Positions 1-5,737 of a DNA stretch of 7,114 bases are shown here, one piece after another. A program made the translations under genes and the position numbers. This DNA comes from Clostridiales bacterium (GTDB lineage Bacteria > Bacillota > Clostridia > Christensenellales > Aristaeellaceae). Under the pieces are notes generated by a model. That model had not been told where the DNA came from. It ran no database searches and saw nothing but the letters and a program-made list of their open reading frames with translations. How positions within the stretch are numbered: the first letter of the stretch is position 1; each line of letters begins with the position of its first letter. The stretch spans positions 1 through 7,114 of the forward strand of contig JAAYJP010000135.1 in NCBI GenBank assembly GCA_012522875.1. Direction: 5' to 3'.

Positions 1-134
1 ATTTTCCCCTGGCTTTCCAGGTATACCAGCGCGTCCAGCAGGTCCCATTCGCTGTGCTCCAGGGCGGCTTTGGCCTCCTCGTAGCTGACGTTGGCCTTCT
101 GCCGCAGTTTTTCCACCATCTCAAAATGATCCAT
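1..134 (-). CDS. UBA-like / DUF4342-type protein, N-terminal part (cut by window edge)
   Basis: Only the first 44 codons lie in the window; the gene runs off the left edge. The visible protein begins MDHFEMVEKLRQKANVSYEE and continues with a helix-turn-helix-turn pattern ending in ALVYLESQGK. This is the three-helix UBA/TS-N-like fold seen at the N-terminus of DUF4342 proteins of Clostridia, where the consensus is roughly 'VSYEEAKEALE...DLLDAIVYLE'. The family's function is unknown; members usually carry a C-terminal hydrophobic segment, which cannot be checked here. The start is the ATG at 134-132, preceded by an excellent ribosome binding site (GGAAGGAG, about 8 nt upstream). It is transcribed away from the aldolase-family gene and has its own promoter candidate at 170-197. 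The domain assignment rests on pattern similarity from memory, so the family name is probable rather than certain. Confidence 0.75.
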   Translation of the reverse strand, partial: MDHFEMVEKLRQKANVSYEEAKAALEHSEWDLLDALVYLESQGK

Positions 135-169
135 TCTGGTTTCTCCTTCCTTCCCTTTCGGACGCCCTT

Positions 170-197
170 ATCATAAACGGGAATAATTAGGGGACAA
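170..197 (-). promoter_or_regulatory. Leftward sigma-A-type promoter for the UBA/DUF4342 gene
   Basis: Read on the minus strand: -35 TTGTCC (complement of 192-197), 16-bp spacer, -10 TATGAT (complement of 170-175). The -10 matches consensus at 5 of 6 positions and the -35 at 4 of 6. It would start transcription near 163, about 30 nt before the ATG at 134. The weakish -35 and the phased direct repeat directly behind it (208-226) suggest an activator-dependent promoter. Confidence 0.5.
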
Positions 198-207
198 AGC
201 GGGAAGG

Positions 208-226
208 ATTAGAAAGACATTAGAAA
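208..226. repeat. 11-bp-phased direct repeat, probable response-regulator site
   Basis: Two perfect copies of ATTAGAAA (208-215 and 219-226) are separated by GAC, giving an 11-bp period, one turn of the helix. On the minus strand they read TTTCTAAT-GTC-TTTCTAAT and end 10 bp upstream of the -35 of the leftward promoter. Head-to-tail repeats with this period just behind a -35 are the usual binding architecture of OmpR/PhoB-family response regulators. The regulator itself is not in the window. Confidence 0.45.
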
Positions 227-242
227 ATGGCAGGGTATTCTT

Positions 243-275
243 ATTCATCCTGGAAATTGACATCGCAGGATGAAT
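243..275. promoter_or_regulatory. 10-bp inverted repeat, probable operator of the aldolase-family gene
   Basis: ATTCATCCTG (243-252) and CAGGATGAAT (266-275) are perfect inverted copies separated by 13 bp, with half-site centres 23 bp apart (about two helical turns). The palindrome covers the -35 and most of the spacer of the rightward promoter (257-285), so a bound dimer would block RNA polymerase. This is the geometry of a repressor operator. The family of repressor cannot be told from the site alone. Confidence 0.5.
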
Positions 276-285
276 GGATTATCGT
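257..285 (+). promoter_or_regulatory. Rightward sigma-A promoter of the aldolase-family gene
   Basis: Perfect -35 TTGACA (257-262), 17-bp spacer, -10 TATCGT (280-285, 4 of 6 matches). Transcription would start near 292, giving a leader of about 88 nt before the ATG at 380. I see no clear riboswitch or attenuator in that leader. The promoter is embedded in the inverted repeat at 243-275. Confidence 0.55.
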
Positions 286-379
286 TTGACCGGCATCCAA
301 GGCTTCACATCTGGCACATGATCGGGCGTCCCCCGCGACATCATTGTCCTGGGCGCTGTCAAAGGGTAAAAGGAGCGTT

Positions 380-1297
380 ATGACGGATTCCAGAGACAAA
401 TACCAGGGCATTATTCCCGCCTTTTACGCCTGCTATGATGAAAGCGGGGACATCAGCCAGGCCAGGTGCCAGGCGCTGGCGCGGCATCTTCTGGCGCAGG
501 GTGTTCAGGGGCTGTATGTGAACGGCTTCTCCGGGGAGTGCATCTATCTGACGGTGGAGGAACGCAAAAGGGTGCTGGAAGCCGTGATGGAAGCGGTGGG
601 GGGCACGCTTACCGTCATTGCCCACGTAGCCTGCAACAGCACCCGGGACTCCATGGCGCTGGCCCGGCACGCCCAGGCACTGGGGGTTGATGCCGTCGCT
701 GCCATCCCGCCTATCTATTTTCGCCTGCCGGAGGAAGCCATTGCCAGATACTGGAATGACATTTCAGGCGCGGCGCCCGATACCGACTTTGTCATCTACA
801 ACATCCCCCAGTTGGCAGGTGTGGCGCTCACTCCCGGGCTATATCAGGAAATGCTCAGGAACCCAAGGGTGAAGGCGGTTAAAAATTCCTCCATGCCCGT
901 GCAGGACATCCAGGTGTTCAAAACCCTGGGACAGGGGAAAATCGCCGTGTTCAACGGCCCGGACGAGCAGTTTGTGGCCGGGCGCGTGATGGGCGCTGAT
1001 GGCGGTATTGGCGGCACCTATGCCGTGATGCCGCGGCTGTTTCTGAAGGCGGACGAATTCATCCATACCGGCAGCTTCCAGGGCGCCCGGGCCATCCAGG
1101 CGGAGATCAATGCTGTCATCAGCACCCTGACCAGCGGCCGGGGCAACCTGTACGCCATGCTCAAGGAAGTACTGCGCCAGAAGGGCATCGTCTGCGGAAG
1201 CGTCCGTGCCCCGCTGCTGCCCCTCCAGGAGGGGGACATGGCTATTGCCCAACGGGCGGCAAGGATGATCGCCAAGGCGGAGCAGGCGATCGTGTAA
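380..1297 (+). CDS. N-acetylneuraminate lyase / dihydrodipicolinate synthase family aldolase
   Basis: A 305-residue cytoplasmic (beta/alpha)8-barrel class I aldolase, the usual family length (290-310). The start is the ATG at 380, with an AAAGGAG site just upstream; a TTG at 344 in the same frame lacks a comparable site. Visible family motifs are GFSGE (49-53), the catalytic tyrosine in YNIP (Y140), the Schiff-base lysine in VKAVKNSS (K168), NGPDE (192-196) and GADGGIGGTY (205-214). The Asp-Glu pair D195/E196 matches the pair that binds the sialic-acid glycerol tail in E. coli NanA (D191/E192) and argues for a lyase-like rather than lysine-biosynthetic enzyme. However, the NanA carboxylate-binding Ser-Thr (S47/T48) is Phe-Ser here (F50/S51), and NanA S208 corresponds to Gly (G212). 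The true substrate may therefore be another 2-keto acid sugar. There are no sialic acid transport or kinase genes in view. It is a single-gene unit, convergent with the long gene to its right. Confidence 0.88.
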   Translation: MTDSRDKYQGIIPAFYACYDESGDISQARCQALARHLLAQGVQGLYVNGFSGECIYLTVEERKRVLEAVMEAVGGTLTVIAHVACNSTRDSMALARHAQALGVDAVAAIPPIYFRLPEEAIARYWNDISGAAPDTDFVIYNIPQLAGVALTPGLYQEMLRNPRVKAVKNSSMPVQDIQVFKTLGQGKIAVFNGPDEQFVAGRVMGADGGIGGTYAVMPRLFLKADEFIHTGSFQGARAIQAEINAVISTLTSGRGNLYAMLKEVLRQKGIVCGSVRAPLLPLQEGDMAIAQRAARMIAKAEQAIV

Positions 1298-1318
1298 GGA
1301 TGCCCGGGCAAAGCAATG

Positions 1319-1349
1319 CAAAGGAGCTGCCGCTGCAGCCCCTTTGTTT
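1319..1349. terminator. Hairpin downstream of the aldolase-family gene
   Basis: CAAAGGAGCTGC (1319-1330) pairs with GCAGCCCCTTTG (1335-1346) with one mismatch, around a CGCT loop. It lies 21 bp after the stop codon in a convergent gap. The following T-tract is weak (TTTG), so termination efficiency is uncertain; it may act on both strands. Confidence 0.38.
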
Positions 1350-1448
1350 GCAACCACTCCGCCGTGCCAAGCGGGGAAGGCCTGGAAACTGGCAGGGTTT
1401 TGATTGTCCGGCGAGCGCTCTGATGCCGCGGCGCTGTTCGGTGAGTTT

Positions 1449-1497
1449 CCCGGCTTCACACAGAAATGCATGCCGCCTCAGGCAGCACGGGTTTTTT
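1449..1497 (+). terminator. Hairpin plus T6 tract in the convergent gap
   Basis: TGC-A-TGCC (1467-1474) pairs with GGCAGCA (1481-1487) with one bulged A. CCCG (1449-1452) can close the outer helix with CGGG (1488-1491), directly followed by T6 (1492-1497). This has the form of a rho-independent terminator for rightward transcripts and abuts the stop codon of the convergent gene. The rest of the 1298-1499 gap holds no gene. Confidence 0.4.
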
Positions 1498-1499
1498 GC

Positions 1500-4028
1500 T
1501 TAGAAGCCTTTCAGCAAATAAATCAGCAGTTCATCCGCGGACTCATCCTCCCGGGACTGGGCAGCCGCGACCAGCGCACCGTCCTTATAGGGGATGACGG
1601 AGGGCAGCCAGGGATAGTCGGTGCCCAGCAAGGGGTCGCTTCCCGTTTGCCCGATAAACTCTCCCTCCAGGGTAAACAGCTTGAAGGCCCGGTAGTTGCC
1701 ATCCTGCACCAGGATGGTGTCGTCCGTCTCCACAATGCCGGTGACAGAACCAAAGGCGTCCTCTGCAGTCCAGTCGGCAGCCCCCAACTGAAATAACTCG
1801 TTGCCGTCAAGGTCATAGACACTCACCCTTTGGGCGTCCCCGGACAGGGCATCGGTGCCAGCCACATAGATGCGCCGGTCAGAAATAGCCACACAGCTGA
1901 TCATGCTGAAGCGGCCTTTGCGGGCTATGGGGTCACTCAATTGGGACAGCACCCAGGGCTTTGCGCTGAGGGTTCCTCCATCGATCTCCACAAGCATGGG
2001 ATCAGCGTTTGCCCAGAAGGTAAGGCCCCAATCCCTCGATGGGTGGGTGACCAGGAAGCCTGGCATACTGTTGTCCTCAAGCACCGCGCCGTCCTTGAGG
2101 GCGAGGATATTGAAGATGCCATGGGAGACAAACAGAACCCCATCCTCGCCCTCAGCCAGGTATCCAAATTCGTCCTCAAGCCTGAGCCTTCCCTTATCGC
2201 CAAAAGATGGGTCCGGCACCATGGTTTGGGATTCTAAGAGGAAAGCGTAAAGTGTTTTCCCCGCCAGTACATACAGGCGCTGGCCCTGTGCAAGAATGCT
2301 GTTGCCAAAAATACTGTCCAGGATAATCGGTTCCTGGGCTTTGTAAAACGCTGCGGTCAGTTCCCTGTTCCCGATGGCGGCAGGTTCCGGTGAGGGAAGA
2401 TAGGGCGTTCCGTCCTCCGGCATGGGCGGGTCCACATTGGGCGGCGACAGGACGGGCAGGGTAAACACGAGGGTATCCAGCACTTCCTGGAGTGCCTCTC
2501 CCATCTGTTCAGGCTGTTCCGCCAGCACCGTCAGGGTTATGCCGGATTCAACTGCCCGCGCCGTGTATTCCAGGTATTTCCATCCCCACTTGTCATAGGA
2601 TGTCCCCCGGAACGGGATTCCGCCGATGATGACCTCCTCCAGCGATTCCTTGCCTGCGGCAGCGGCATACTCCACCAGAACCGCGATTTTTTCCCGGTAA
2701 GCGCGCACGCCTTCATTGCTGGCGGTTATCGCGATAGTGGCAATATTCCCGCCCGAGGCGTCCTTCAGTTCAAAACGCGTATAGGCGTAGTGATCGCTGT
2801 CGCTGCGCATTGAAGCGCTTTCCGTCCAACTGCCTGCGGGAAGGCGCGCGGAAAACAGGCACGTCACCGTTTCTCCCAGGTTTCCCTCAGGCTGTCCGGT
2901 TTCGGGTGCAAGGCTTGGTTCCAGGGAGGGCTCCGGGGCGGGCTCCTGCGTGGGTTCCGGAGCCGGCGTTTCAGTTATTATGGCGGGCGGCGTAACCGCA
3001 GGCGTGCTCCCGCTGCTGCGTTTAAAGATAAGGATCACATCGCTTGAGCCGTAATTCAGTGACAGCTCTTCTGCCTCAGCGTTCCATTCAGGGGATGAAA
3101 ACACATAACTGCCCGACAGGGTCACCGTTTCGCCGCTTGAGGCCCAGGTGAGTTGCTCCCGGTAATCCTGGGTAAGAGAAACTTCACCCGTTCCATCTTC
3201 CCGCAGCACCAGAACGCAGCCATCGGGAAAGAGCATCGATGCGTCAAACGAATACCCGGCCGTTTCGTACCGGTCGGCCTCCCACCGCCCCGCAAGAACG
3301 GCTGGCTGCGCCTGTTCCGTGCCGCTGGCGGCCGCTGCTGTGTCACGGTCAAAATAAACCGTCACCCCGTCATTTTCCGCCGACAGCCGGCCGTCCACCA
3401 GCAGGATATCCATGGTTTCCCCGCCAAGGTCGGCCTGGATGCCCCCGTTGGCCGCTTTCCAGGTTCCCTGTTCATCCATCCCCATGGAGGTGAGTGCCAG
3501 TGTGCCGTCAGCATCGATGGTGAAAACCAGCAAGCCCGTGACGCTCATCCCATCCATTTCTGTTTTCGGCACACCATCGCCGCTTTCTACTGCAACGGAA
3601 ATCCATCGGCCGGGGTATTTTCCGATGGCCAGGCGGGACAGGAGCCCGCCTGATCTGGCTGGCTCCCCTGCCTTCTCCAGATAAATGGTGGTACTTTGCT
3701 CCGTGTTCGTAAGTTTCCCGTCCAGCAGGACAAAGTTCACGGGCTCTTCATCAATCACCGCGGTAATTCCGCCTTCGTGCGCCGTCCAGGTGCCGGGAAT
3801 TGTCTCGCCTGCGGAGACAAGCACCAAAGTGCCTCCCGTGTCCAGCGTCAGTTTCATCAGTTCGCTGACTGCCATGCCCTGAAATTCTGCCTGGATTACC
3901 CCGTCACCCTGGTCTATGCCTGTGCAAATCCAATCCCCTGTGTAATCCGCGGTGGCTGCGCAGGCCGGATAAATGCCCAGGCCAAGCATCACCAGTGCCA
4001 TTAGGAGAACCATCAATGTCTTTTTCAT
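1500..4028 (-). CDS. Secreted multidomain protein: three lipocalin-like repeats, Pro-rich linker, propeller-like C-terminus
   Basis: An 842-residue exported protein of unknown function. The chosen start is the ATG at 4028 (GGAGG 5 nt upstream), because it is immediately followed by a classical signal peptide (MKK, then a hydrophobic core to about residue 21, AxA cleavage near ACA at 22-24). An in-frame upstream start at 4094 would bury this signal. Residues 27-120, 136-228 and 244-336 are three related beta-rich repeats, each of the form 'GxW...GDGV...GM...L.L..DGTL.L.S.G...GTW...GGI.......L.DG+L.......+Y'. This resembles the lipocalin-like small beta-barrel domains common in secreted clostridial proteins. 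Residues 342-384 are a Pro/Glu/Thr linker. Residues 387-525 form an alpha/beta region I do not recognise. Residues 550-842 contain blade-like repeats such as VYDLDGNELFQLG and LFTLEGEFIGQTG, typical of NHL/WD-type beta-propellers. It has no transmembrane anchor, LPxTG or convincing lipobox (Y-P-A-C is poor). A role in binding at the cell surface is inference only. Confidence 0.82.
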   Translation of the reverse strand: MKKTLMVLLMALVMLGLGIYPACAATADYTGDWICTGIDQGDGVIQAEFQGMAVSELMKLTLDTGGTLVLVSAGETIPGTWTAHEGGITAVIDEEPVNFVLLDGKLTNTEQSTTIYLEKAGEPARSGGLLSRLAIGKYPGRWISVAVESGDGVPKTEMDGMSVTGLLVFTIDADGTLALTSMGMDEQGTWKAANGGIQADLGGETMDILLVDGRLSAENDGVTVYFDRDTAAAASGTEQAQPAVLAGRWEADRYETAGYSFDASMLFPDGCVLVLREDGTGEVSLTQDYREQLTWASSGETVTLSGSYVFSSPEWNAEAEELSLNYGSSDVILIFKRSSGSTPAVTPPAIITETPAPEPTQEPAPEPSLEPSLAPETGQPEGNLGETVTCLFSARLPAGSWTESASMRSDSDHYAYTRFELKDASGGNIATIAITASNEGVRAYREKIAVLVEYAAAAGKESLEEVIIGGIPFRGTSYDKWGWKYLEYTARAVESGITLTVLAEQPEQMGEALQEVLDTLVFTLPVLSPPNVDPPMPEDGTPYLPSPEPAAIGNRELTAAFYKAQEPIILDSIFGNSILAQGQRLYVLAGKTLYAFLLESQTMVPDPSFGDKGRLRLEDEFGYLAEGEDGVLFVSHGIFNILALKDGAVLEDNSMPGFLVTHPSRDWGLTFWANADPMLVEIDGGTLSAKPWVLSQLSDPIARKGRFSMISCVAISDRRIYVAGTDALSGDAQRVSVYDLDGNELFQLGAADWTAEDAFGSVTGIVETDDTILVQDGNYRAFKLFTLEGEFIGQTGSDPLLGTDYPWLPSVIPYKDGALVAAAQSREDESADELLIYLLKGF

Positions 4029-4047
4029 CTTTGCCTCCGGGTATTCG

Positions 4048-4056
4048 TTTATAACA
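4048..4056 (-). promoter_or_regulatory. Possible extended -10 promoter close to the secreted-protein gene
   Basis: The minus strand reads TG-T-TATAAA (complement of 4048-4056), an extended -10 element, but there is no good -35 at the right distance. The implied start near 4041 would leave only a few bases before the GGAGG (complement of 4034-4038). It may be a weak local promoter; the stronger promoter at 4295-4323 could also serve this gene through a long leader. Confidence 0.3.
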
Positions 4057-4109
4057 GATACCGCCCTGGATCGCCTGTAAACAGGGATAAGCAAAACAGA
4101 GATAACAAG

Positions 4110-4288
4110 GTTGCCTGTGCGGTTCAGATGATGCTATGTGCGGCGAGGGTTGATCAGGTTCGCTTGACTGGTGATGGTCGTGCATAGTCCCGGTCGATCA
4201 GCGCGAAGGAAAATCAGCGCACCGGGGATCGTCAGGCCGGACAAGCCGGAAGTCCAGAGCAAATGCCCTCTCGGACGGGGTCTGCTTC
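4110..4288 (-). ncRNA. Candidate structured non-coding RNA or long 5' leader
   Basis: Transcription from the strong promoter at 4295-4323 would begin with the G opposite 4288 and run through a hairpin-rich segment. Visible helices, in plus coordinates: (a) 4252-4259 with 4268-4276, an 8-bp stem with one bulge and an 8-nt loop; (b) 4237-4240 with 4246-4249, CCGG around a 5-nt loop; (c) 4221-4226 with 4189-4194, CCCGGU/ACCGGG, enclosing GCGC/GCGC (4217-4220 with 4201-4204); (d) 4183-4187 with 4134-4138, CUAUG/CAUAG, continued by a CG/CG step across a 2x2 loop; (e) 4160-4163 with 4143-4146. The loop of (b) contains CUUG, complementary to CAAG inside (d), and CGAUC/GAUCG next to (c) could pair in pseudoknot order. 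There is no credible protein gene here. Size (about 180-200 nt), multi-helix architecture and likely host are compatible with the raiA-motif RNA class, but I cannot confirm the class. The 3' end is uncertain, and no clear terminator separates it from the gene at 4028. Confidence 0.5.
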
Positions 4289-4294
4289 ATGAAA

Positions 4295-4323
4295 AGTATA
4301 GCATCGGCTTGTGAACCCGTCAA
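4295..4323 (-). promoter_or_regulatory. Strong leftward sigma-A promoter with extended -10
   Basis: On the minus strand: -35 TTGACG (complement of 4318-4323, 5 of 6), 17-bp spacer ending in TGC, -10 TATACT (complement of 4295-4300, 5 of 6). This is therefore an extended -10 with optimal spacing, one of the strongest promoters in the window. No open reading frame with a ribosome binding site starts just after it; it fires into the structured segment 4110-4288, about 260 nt upstream of the secreted-protein ATG. Confidence 0.65.
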
Positions 4324-4362
4324 TCTGATGGAAATCTCACAGCAACCCAAGAATCTCCTGCC

Positions 4363-4387
4363 ATCATTAGCGAAACATGGTAATGAT
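4363..4387. repeat. 7-bp inverted repeat upstream of the strong leftward promoter
   Basis: ATCATTA (4363-4369) and TAATGAT (4381-4387) are perfect inverted copies with an 11-bp spacer, 18 bp centre to centre. The site lies about 40-64 bp behind the -35 at 4318-4323 and could be a regulator site. An AT-rich 7-bp repeat can arise by chance, so this is tentative. Confidence 0.25.
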
Positions 4388-4463
4388 TGGGGTGCCAGAG
4401 CAACATGGCTTGCCGGCCGGTGTTTTATCCGGAACCAAGAAAAGGCAAGGAAACACGCATGGG

Positions 4464-4495
4464 AAAAAGCCCGCCAGGCGAAGGAGCCGCCCGAC
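4464..4495 (-). terminator. Probable rho-independent terminator of the SDR gene
   Basis: On the minus strand an 8-bp stem with two wobble pairs (complement of 4488-4495 with complement of 4473-4480, 7-nt loop) is followed by GGGC and then T5 (complement of 4464-4468). It lies 47 bp after the SDR stop codon and would insulate that gene from the promoter at 4295-4323. Confidence 0.42.
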
Positions 4496-4542
4496 TGCAG
4501 AGGATCCTTGGGCAGCATTAAGAACGAATACCCTTATGGGAA

Positions 4543-5256
4543 CTACATAAAACCGCCGTCCACGCCCAGCACCTGGCCGGTGATGTAGGAGGCTTTATCA
4601 CTCAAGAGGAAATGGGCGGCGGCAGCGACTTCCCCGGGCTCTCCCAGCCGGCCCAGGGGGGTGCCGGCGGCCAGTGCCTGCAAATCGTCCTGGCCGTAAT
4701 CCCCAAGCATATCTGTCCTGATGACGCCAGGGGCCAGGGCATTGACCCGGATGCCACTTGGCCCCAGTTCCTGCGCCAGGGACCGTGCCAGGCCGATGAG
4801 GCCGGCCTTGCTGGCGGCATACGCCGCCTCGCAGGAAGCGCCCCAGATGCCCCAGATGGAGGAGATGAAGAGCAGGCTGCCCGCCTTGCGGCTGACCATA
4901 TGAGGGATGAAGGCCCGGGATACCAGGAAGGCGCTGCGCAGGTTGACAGCCATGAGGGCGTCCCAGGCGGCCAGGGACATTTCACTCAACAGGCTGCTGT
5001 GGCTCACTCCGGCGTTTAGGACCAGCGCGTCCACATGCCCCAGCCGCATGATGGTTTCATCAAGAAGCGCCCCGGCCTGGGCCTCATCCAGGGCAGGGTT
5101 TTTTAGAGGGATGGCGCCGGTTTCGCTGGCAAGGCTTGCCGCGGCGCCATCCTTCTCCCTGAAGGTGAAGGCCACGCGCCAGCCCTCCCGGGTGAGCCGT
5201 TTCACAATGGCCCGGCCTATGCCCCGGGTGCCGCCGGTGATGAGCGCTTGGCGCAT
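4543..5256 (-). CDS. Short-chain dehydrogenase/reductase, FabG-like
   Basis: A 237-residue cytoplasmic NAD(P)-dependent oxidoreductase of the classical SDR family. The start is the ATG at 5256, after GGGAGGGAG; a candidate start 19 codons upstream has no SDR homology before the Rossmann strand and would begin ahead of the promoter's -10. Motifs in order: cofactor glycine motif TGGTRGIG (7-14), NAG (81-83), active-site N105, catalytic S133 in FISS, Y146 and K150 in YAASK, the PG motif (176-177, APGVIRTDM) and the C-terminal ITGQVLGVDGG (225-235). The catalytic tetrad is complete. It is slightly shorter than FabG (about 245), and the usual Asp-Val adenine-contact segment before the NAG motif reads NPAL (53-56). 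The Arg in TRGIG is typical of NADPH-preferring members. FabG-type 3-oxoacyl-ACP reductase is the nearest classic member, but no fatty-acid synthesis genes flank it, so the substrate is undetermined. It is a stand-alone gene with its own promoter and terminator. Confidence 0.9.
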   Translation of the reverse strand: MRQALITGGTRGIGRAIVKRLTREGWRVAFTFREKDGAAASLASETGAIPLKNPALDEAQAGALLDETIMRLGHVDALVLNAGVSHSSLLSEMSLAAWDALMAVNLRSAFLVSRAFIPHMVSRKAGSLLFISSIWGIWGASCEAAYAASKAGLIGLARSLAQELGPSGIRVNALAPGVIRTDMLGDYGQDDLQALAAGTPLGRLGEPGEVAAAAHFLLSDKASYITGQVLGVDGGFM

Positions 5257-5281
5257 GGTGTCTCCCTCCCTTTTGCCCGCC

Positions 5282-5310
5282 ATTGTAGGCGGCTTCCGGG
5301 GGCATGTCAA
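5282..5310 (-). promoter_or_regulatory. Near-consensus leftward promoter of the SDR gene
   Basis: On the minus strand: TTGACA (complement of 5305-5310), 17-bp spacer, TACAAT (complement of 5282-5287). That is a perfect -35 with a 5-of-6 -10. Start near 5275 gives a leader of about 20 nt to the ATG at 5256, which supports that start choice. Confidence 0.75.
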
Positions 5311-5322
5311 CACGCGCTGCGC

Positions 5323-5351
5323 TTTACAGGGACAGGGTTTCCGGCTATAAT
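5323..5351 (+). promoter_or_regulatory. Near-consensus rightward promoter of the secD-like operon
   Basis: TTTACA (5323-5328), 17-bp spacer, perfect TATAAT (5346-5351). The start would be near 5358, about 26 nt before the ATG at 5384, excluding the TTG at 5360 as a sensible start. Its -35 lies 12 bp from the -35 of the leftward SDR promoter, so the two form a back-to-back pair. Confidence 0.75.
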
Positions 5352-5383
5352 GGGCACACTTGACAAATTGGGGGGAGGGCAGA

Positions 5384-5689
5384 ATGCTTAAGCGTTTGTT
5401 GGGGCTTACCCTGCTGGCAGCCGCTCTCCTTGTGCTCCTGGTGCTTTTTGCTGCCCAGGCTGAGGCGCCCTATGTGCCCTTAAGCGCCCTTCCCTTTAGG
5501 CAGGCAGCCTTGCCTCCGGAGAAGCAACACAGCGCGTTGATGGATGCGGGGAGCACACAGGCGGGCGATGCCGCAGCCATCAGCCTGACAAGCGCTGCTT
5601 CGATGCCCGCGCCGGAACCTCCTCAGGCCAGGGCGGCCTACCACCGGCGCTGCTATCCGGCCTTCCACTATTCTGACCGCGCGGGCTAA
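5384..5689 (+). CDS. Small membrane-anchored or exported protein of unknown function
   Basis: A 101-residue protein starting at the ATG at 5384 after a GGGGGAGGG ribosome binding site. The N-terminus (MLKRLLGL, then a Leu/Ala core to about residue 25, AAQA) is either a signal peptide or a single membrane anchor. The remaining 75 or so residues are low-complexity, rich in Ala, Pro, Ser and Gln (PAPEPPQARAA), and end RRCYPAFHYSDRAG with one cysteine. I recognise no domain. It is the first gene of the rightward unit, 48 bp before the SecD homologue and under the promoter at 5323-5351, so it should be co-transcribed with it. The position suggests a link with protein export, but that is inference. 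A remnant of a longer gene is possible, though nothing in the sequence demands it. Confidence 0.6.
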   Translation: MLKRLLGLTLLAAALLVLLVLFAAQAEAPYVPLSALPFRQAALPPEKQHSALMDAGSTQAGDAAAISLTSAASMPAPEPPQARAAYHRRCYPAFHYSDRAG

Positions 5690-5737
5690 GCCGGGGCTGC
5701 CTCCCATGCCCTCATGCAATAGAAAGGAATTTCGGAT

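Noticed and set aside
839..1471. 210-codon frame antisense to the aldolase-family gene
   Set aside because: High-GC shadow frame; the opposite strand carries an intact, motif-complete enzyme.
1404..1796. 130-codon rightward frame at the 3' end of the secreted-protein gene
   Set aside because: It runs across the T6 terminator-like hairpin and antisense to a continuous coding frame, and lacks a ribosome binding site.
4001..4028. Lipoprotein signal for the 842-residue protein
   Set aside because: The only cysteine near the cleavage site has Tyr-Pro-Ala before it, which does not fit a lipobox; an ordinary signal peptidase I site (A-C-A) fits better.
4074..4085. CCTGT-AA-ACAGG short palindrome upstream of the secreted-protein gene
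   Set aside because: Only 5-bp arms and not positioned on a convincing promoter element; easily due to chance.
3904..4185. Leftward 93-codon frame beginning in the structured segment
   Set aside because: Overlaps the signal-peptide region of the secreted protein in another frame and has no ribosome binding site.
4198..4518. Leftward 106-codon open frame
   Set aside because: No ribosome binding site, composition rich in Arg/Pro/Cys without domain pattern, and it overlaps both the strong promoter and the hairpin-rich segment; better explained as chance frame over an RNA.
4289..4588. Rightward 99-codon open frame
   Set aside because: No ribosome binding site or plausible promoter, runs antisense into the conserved end of the SDR gene, no recognisable domain.
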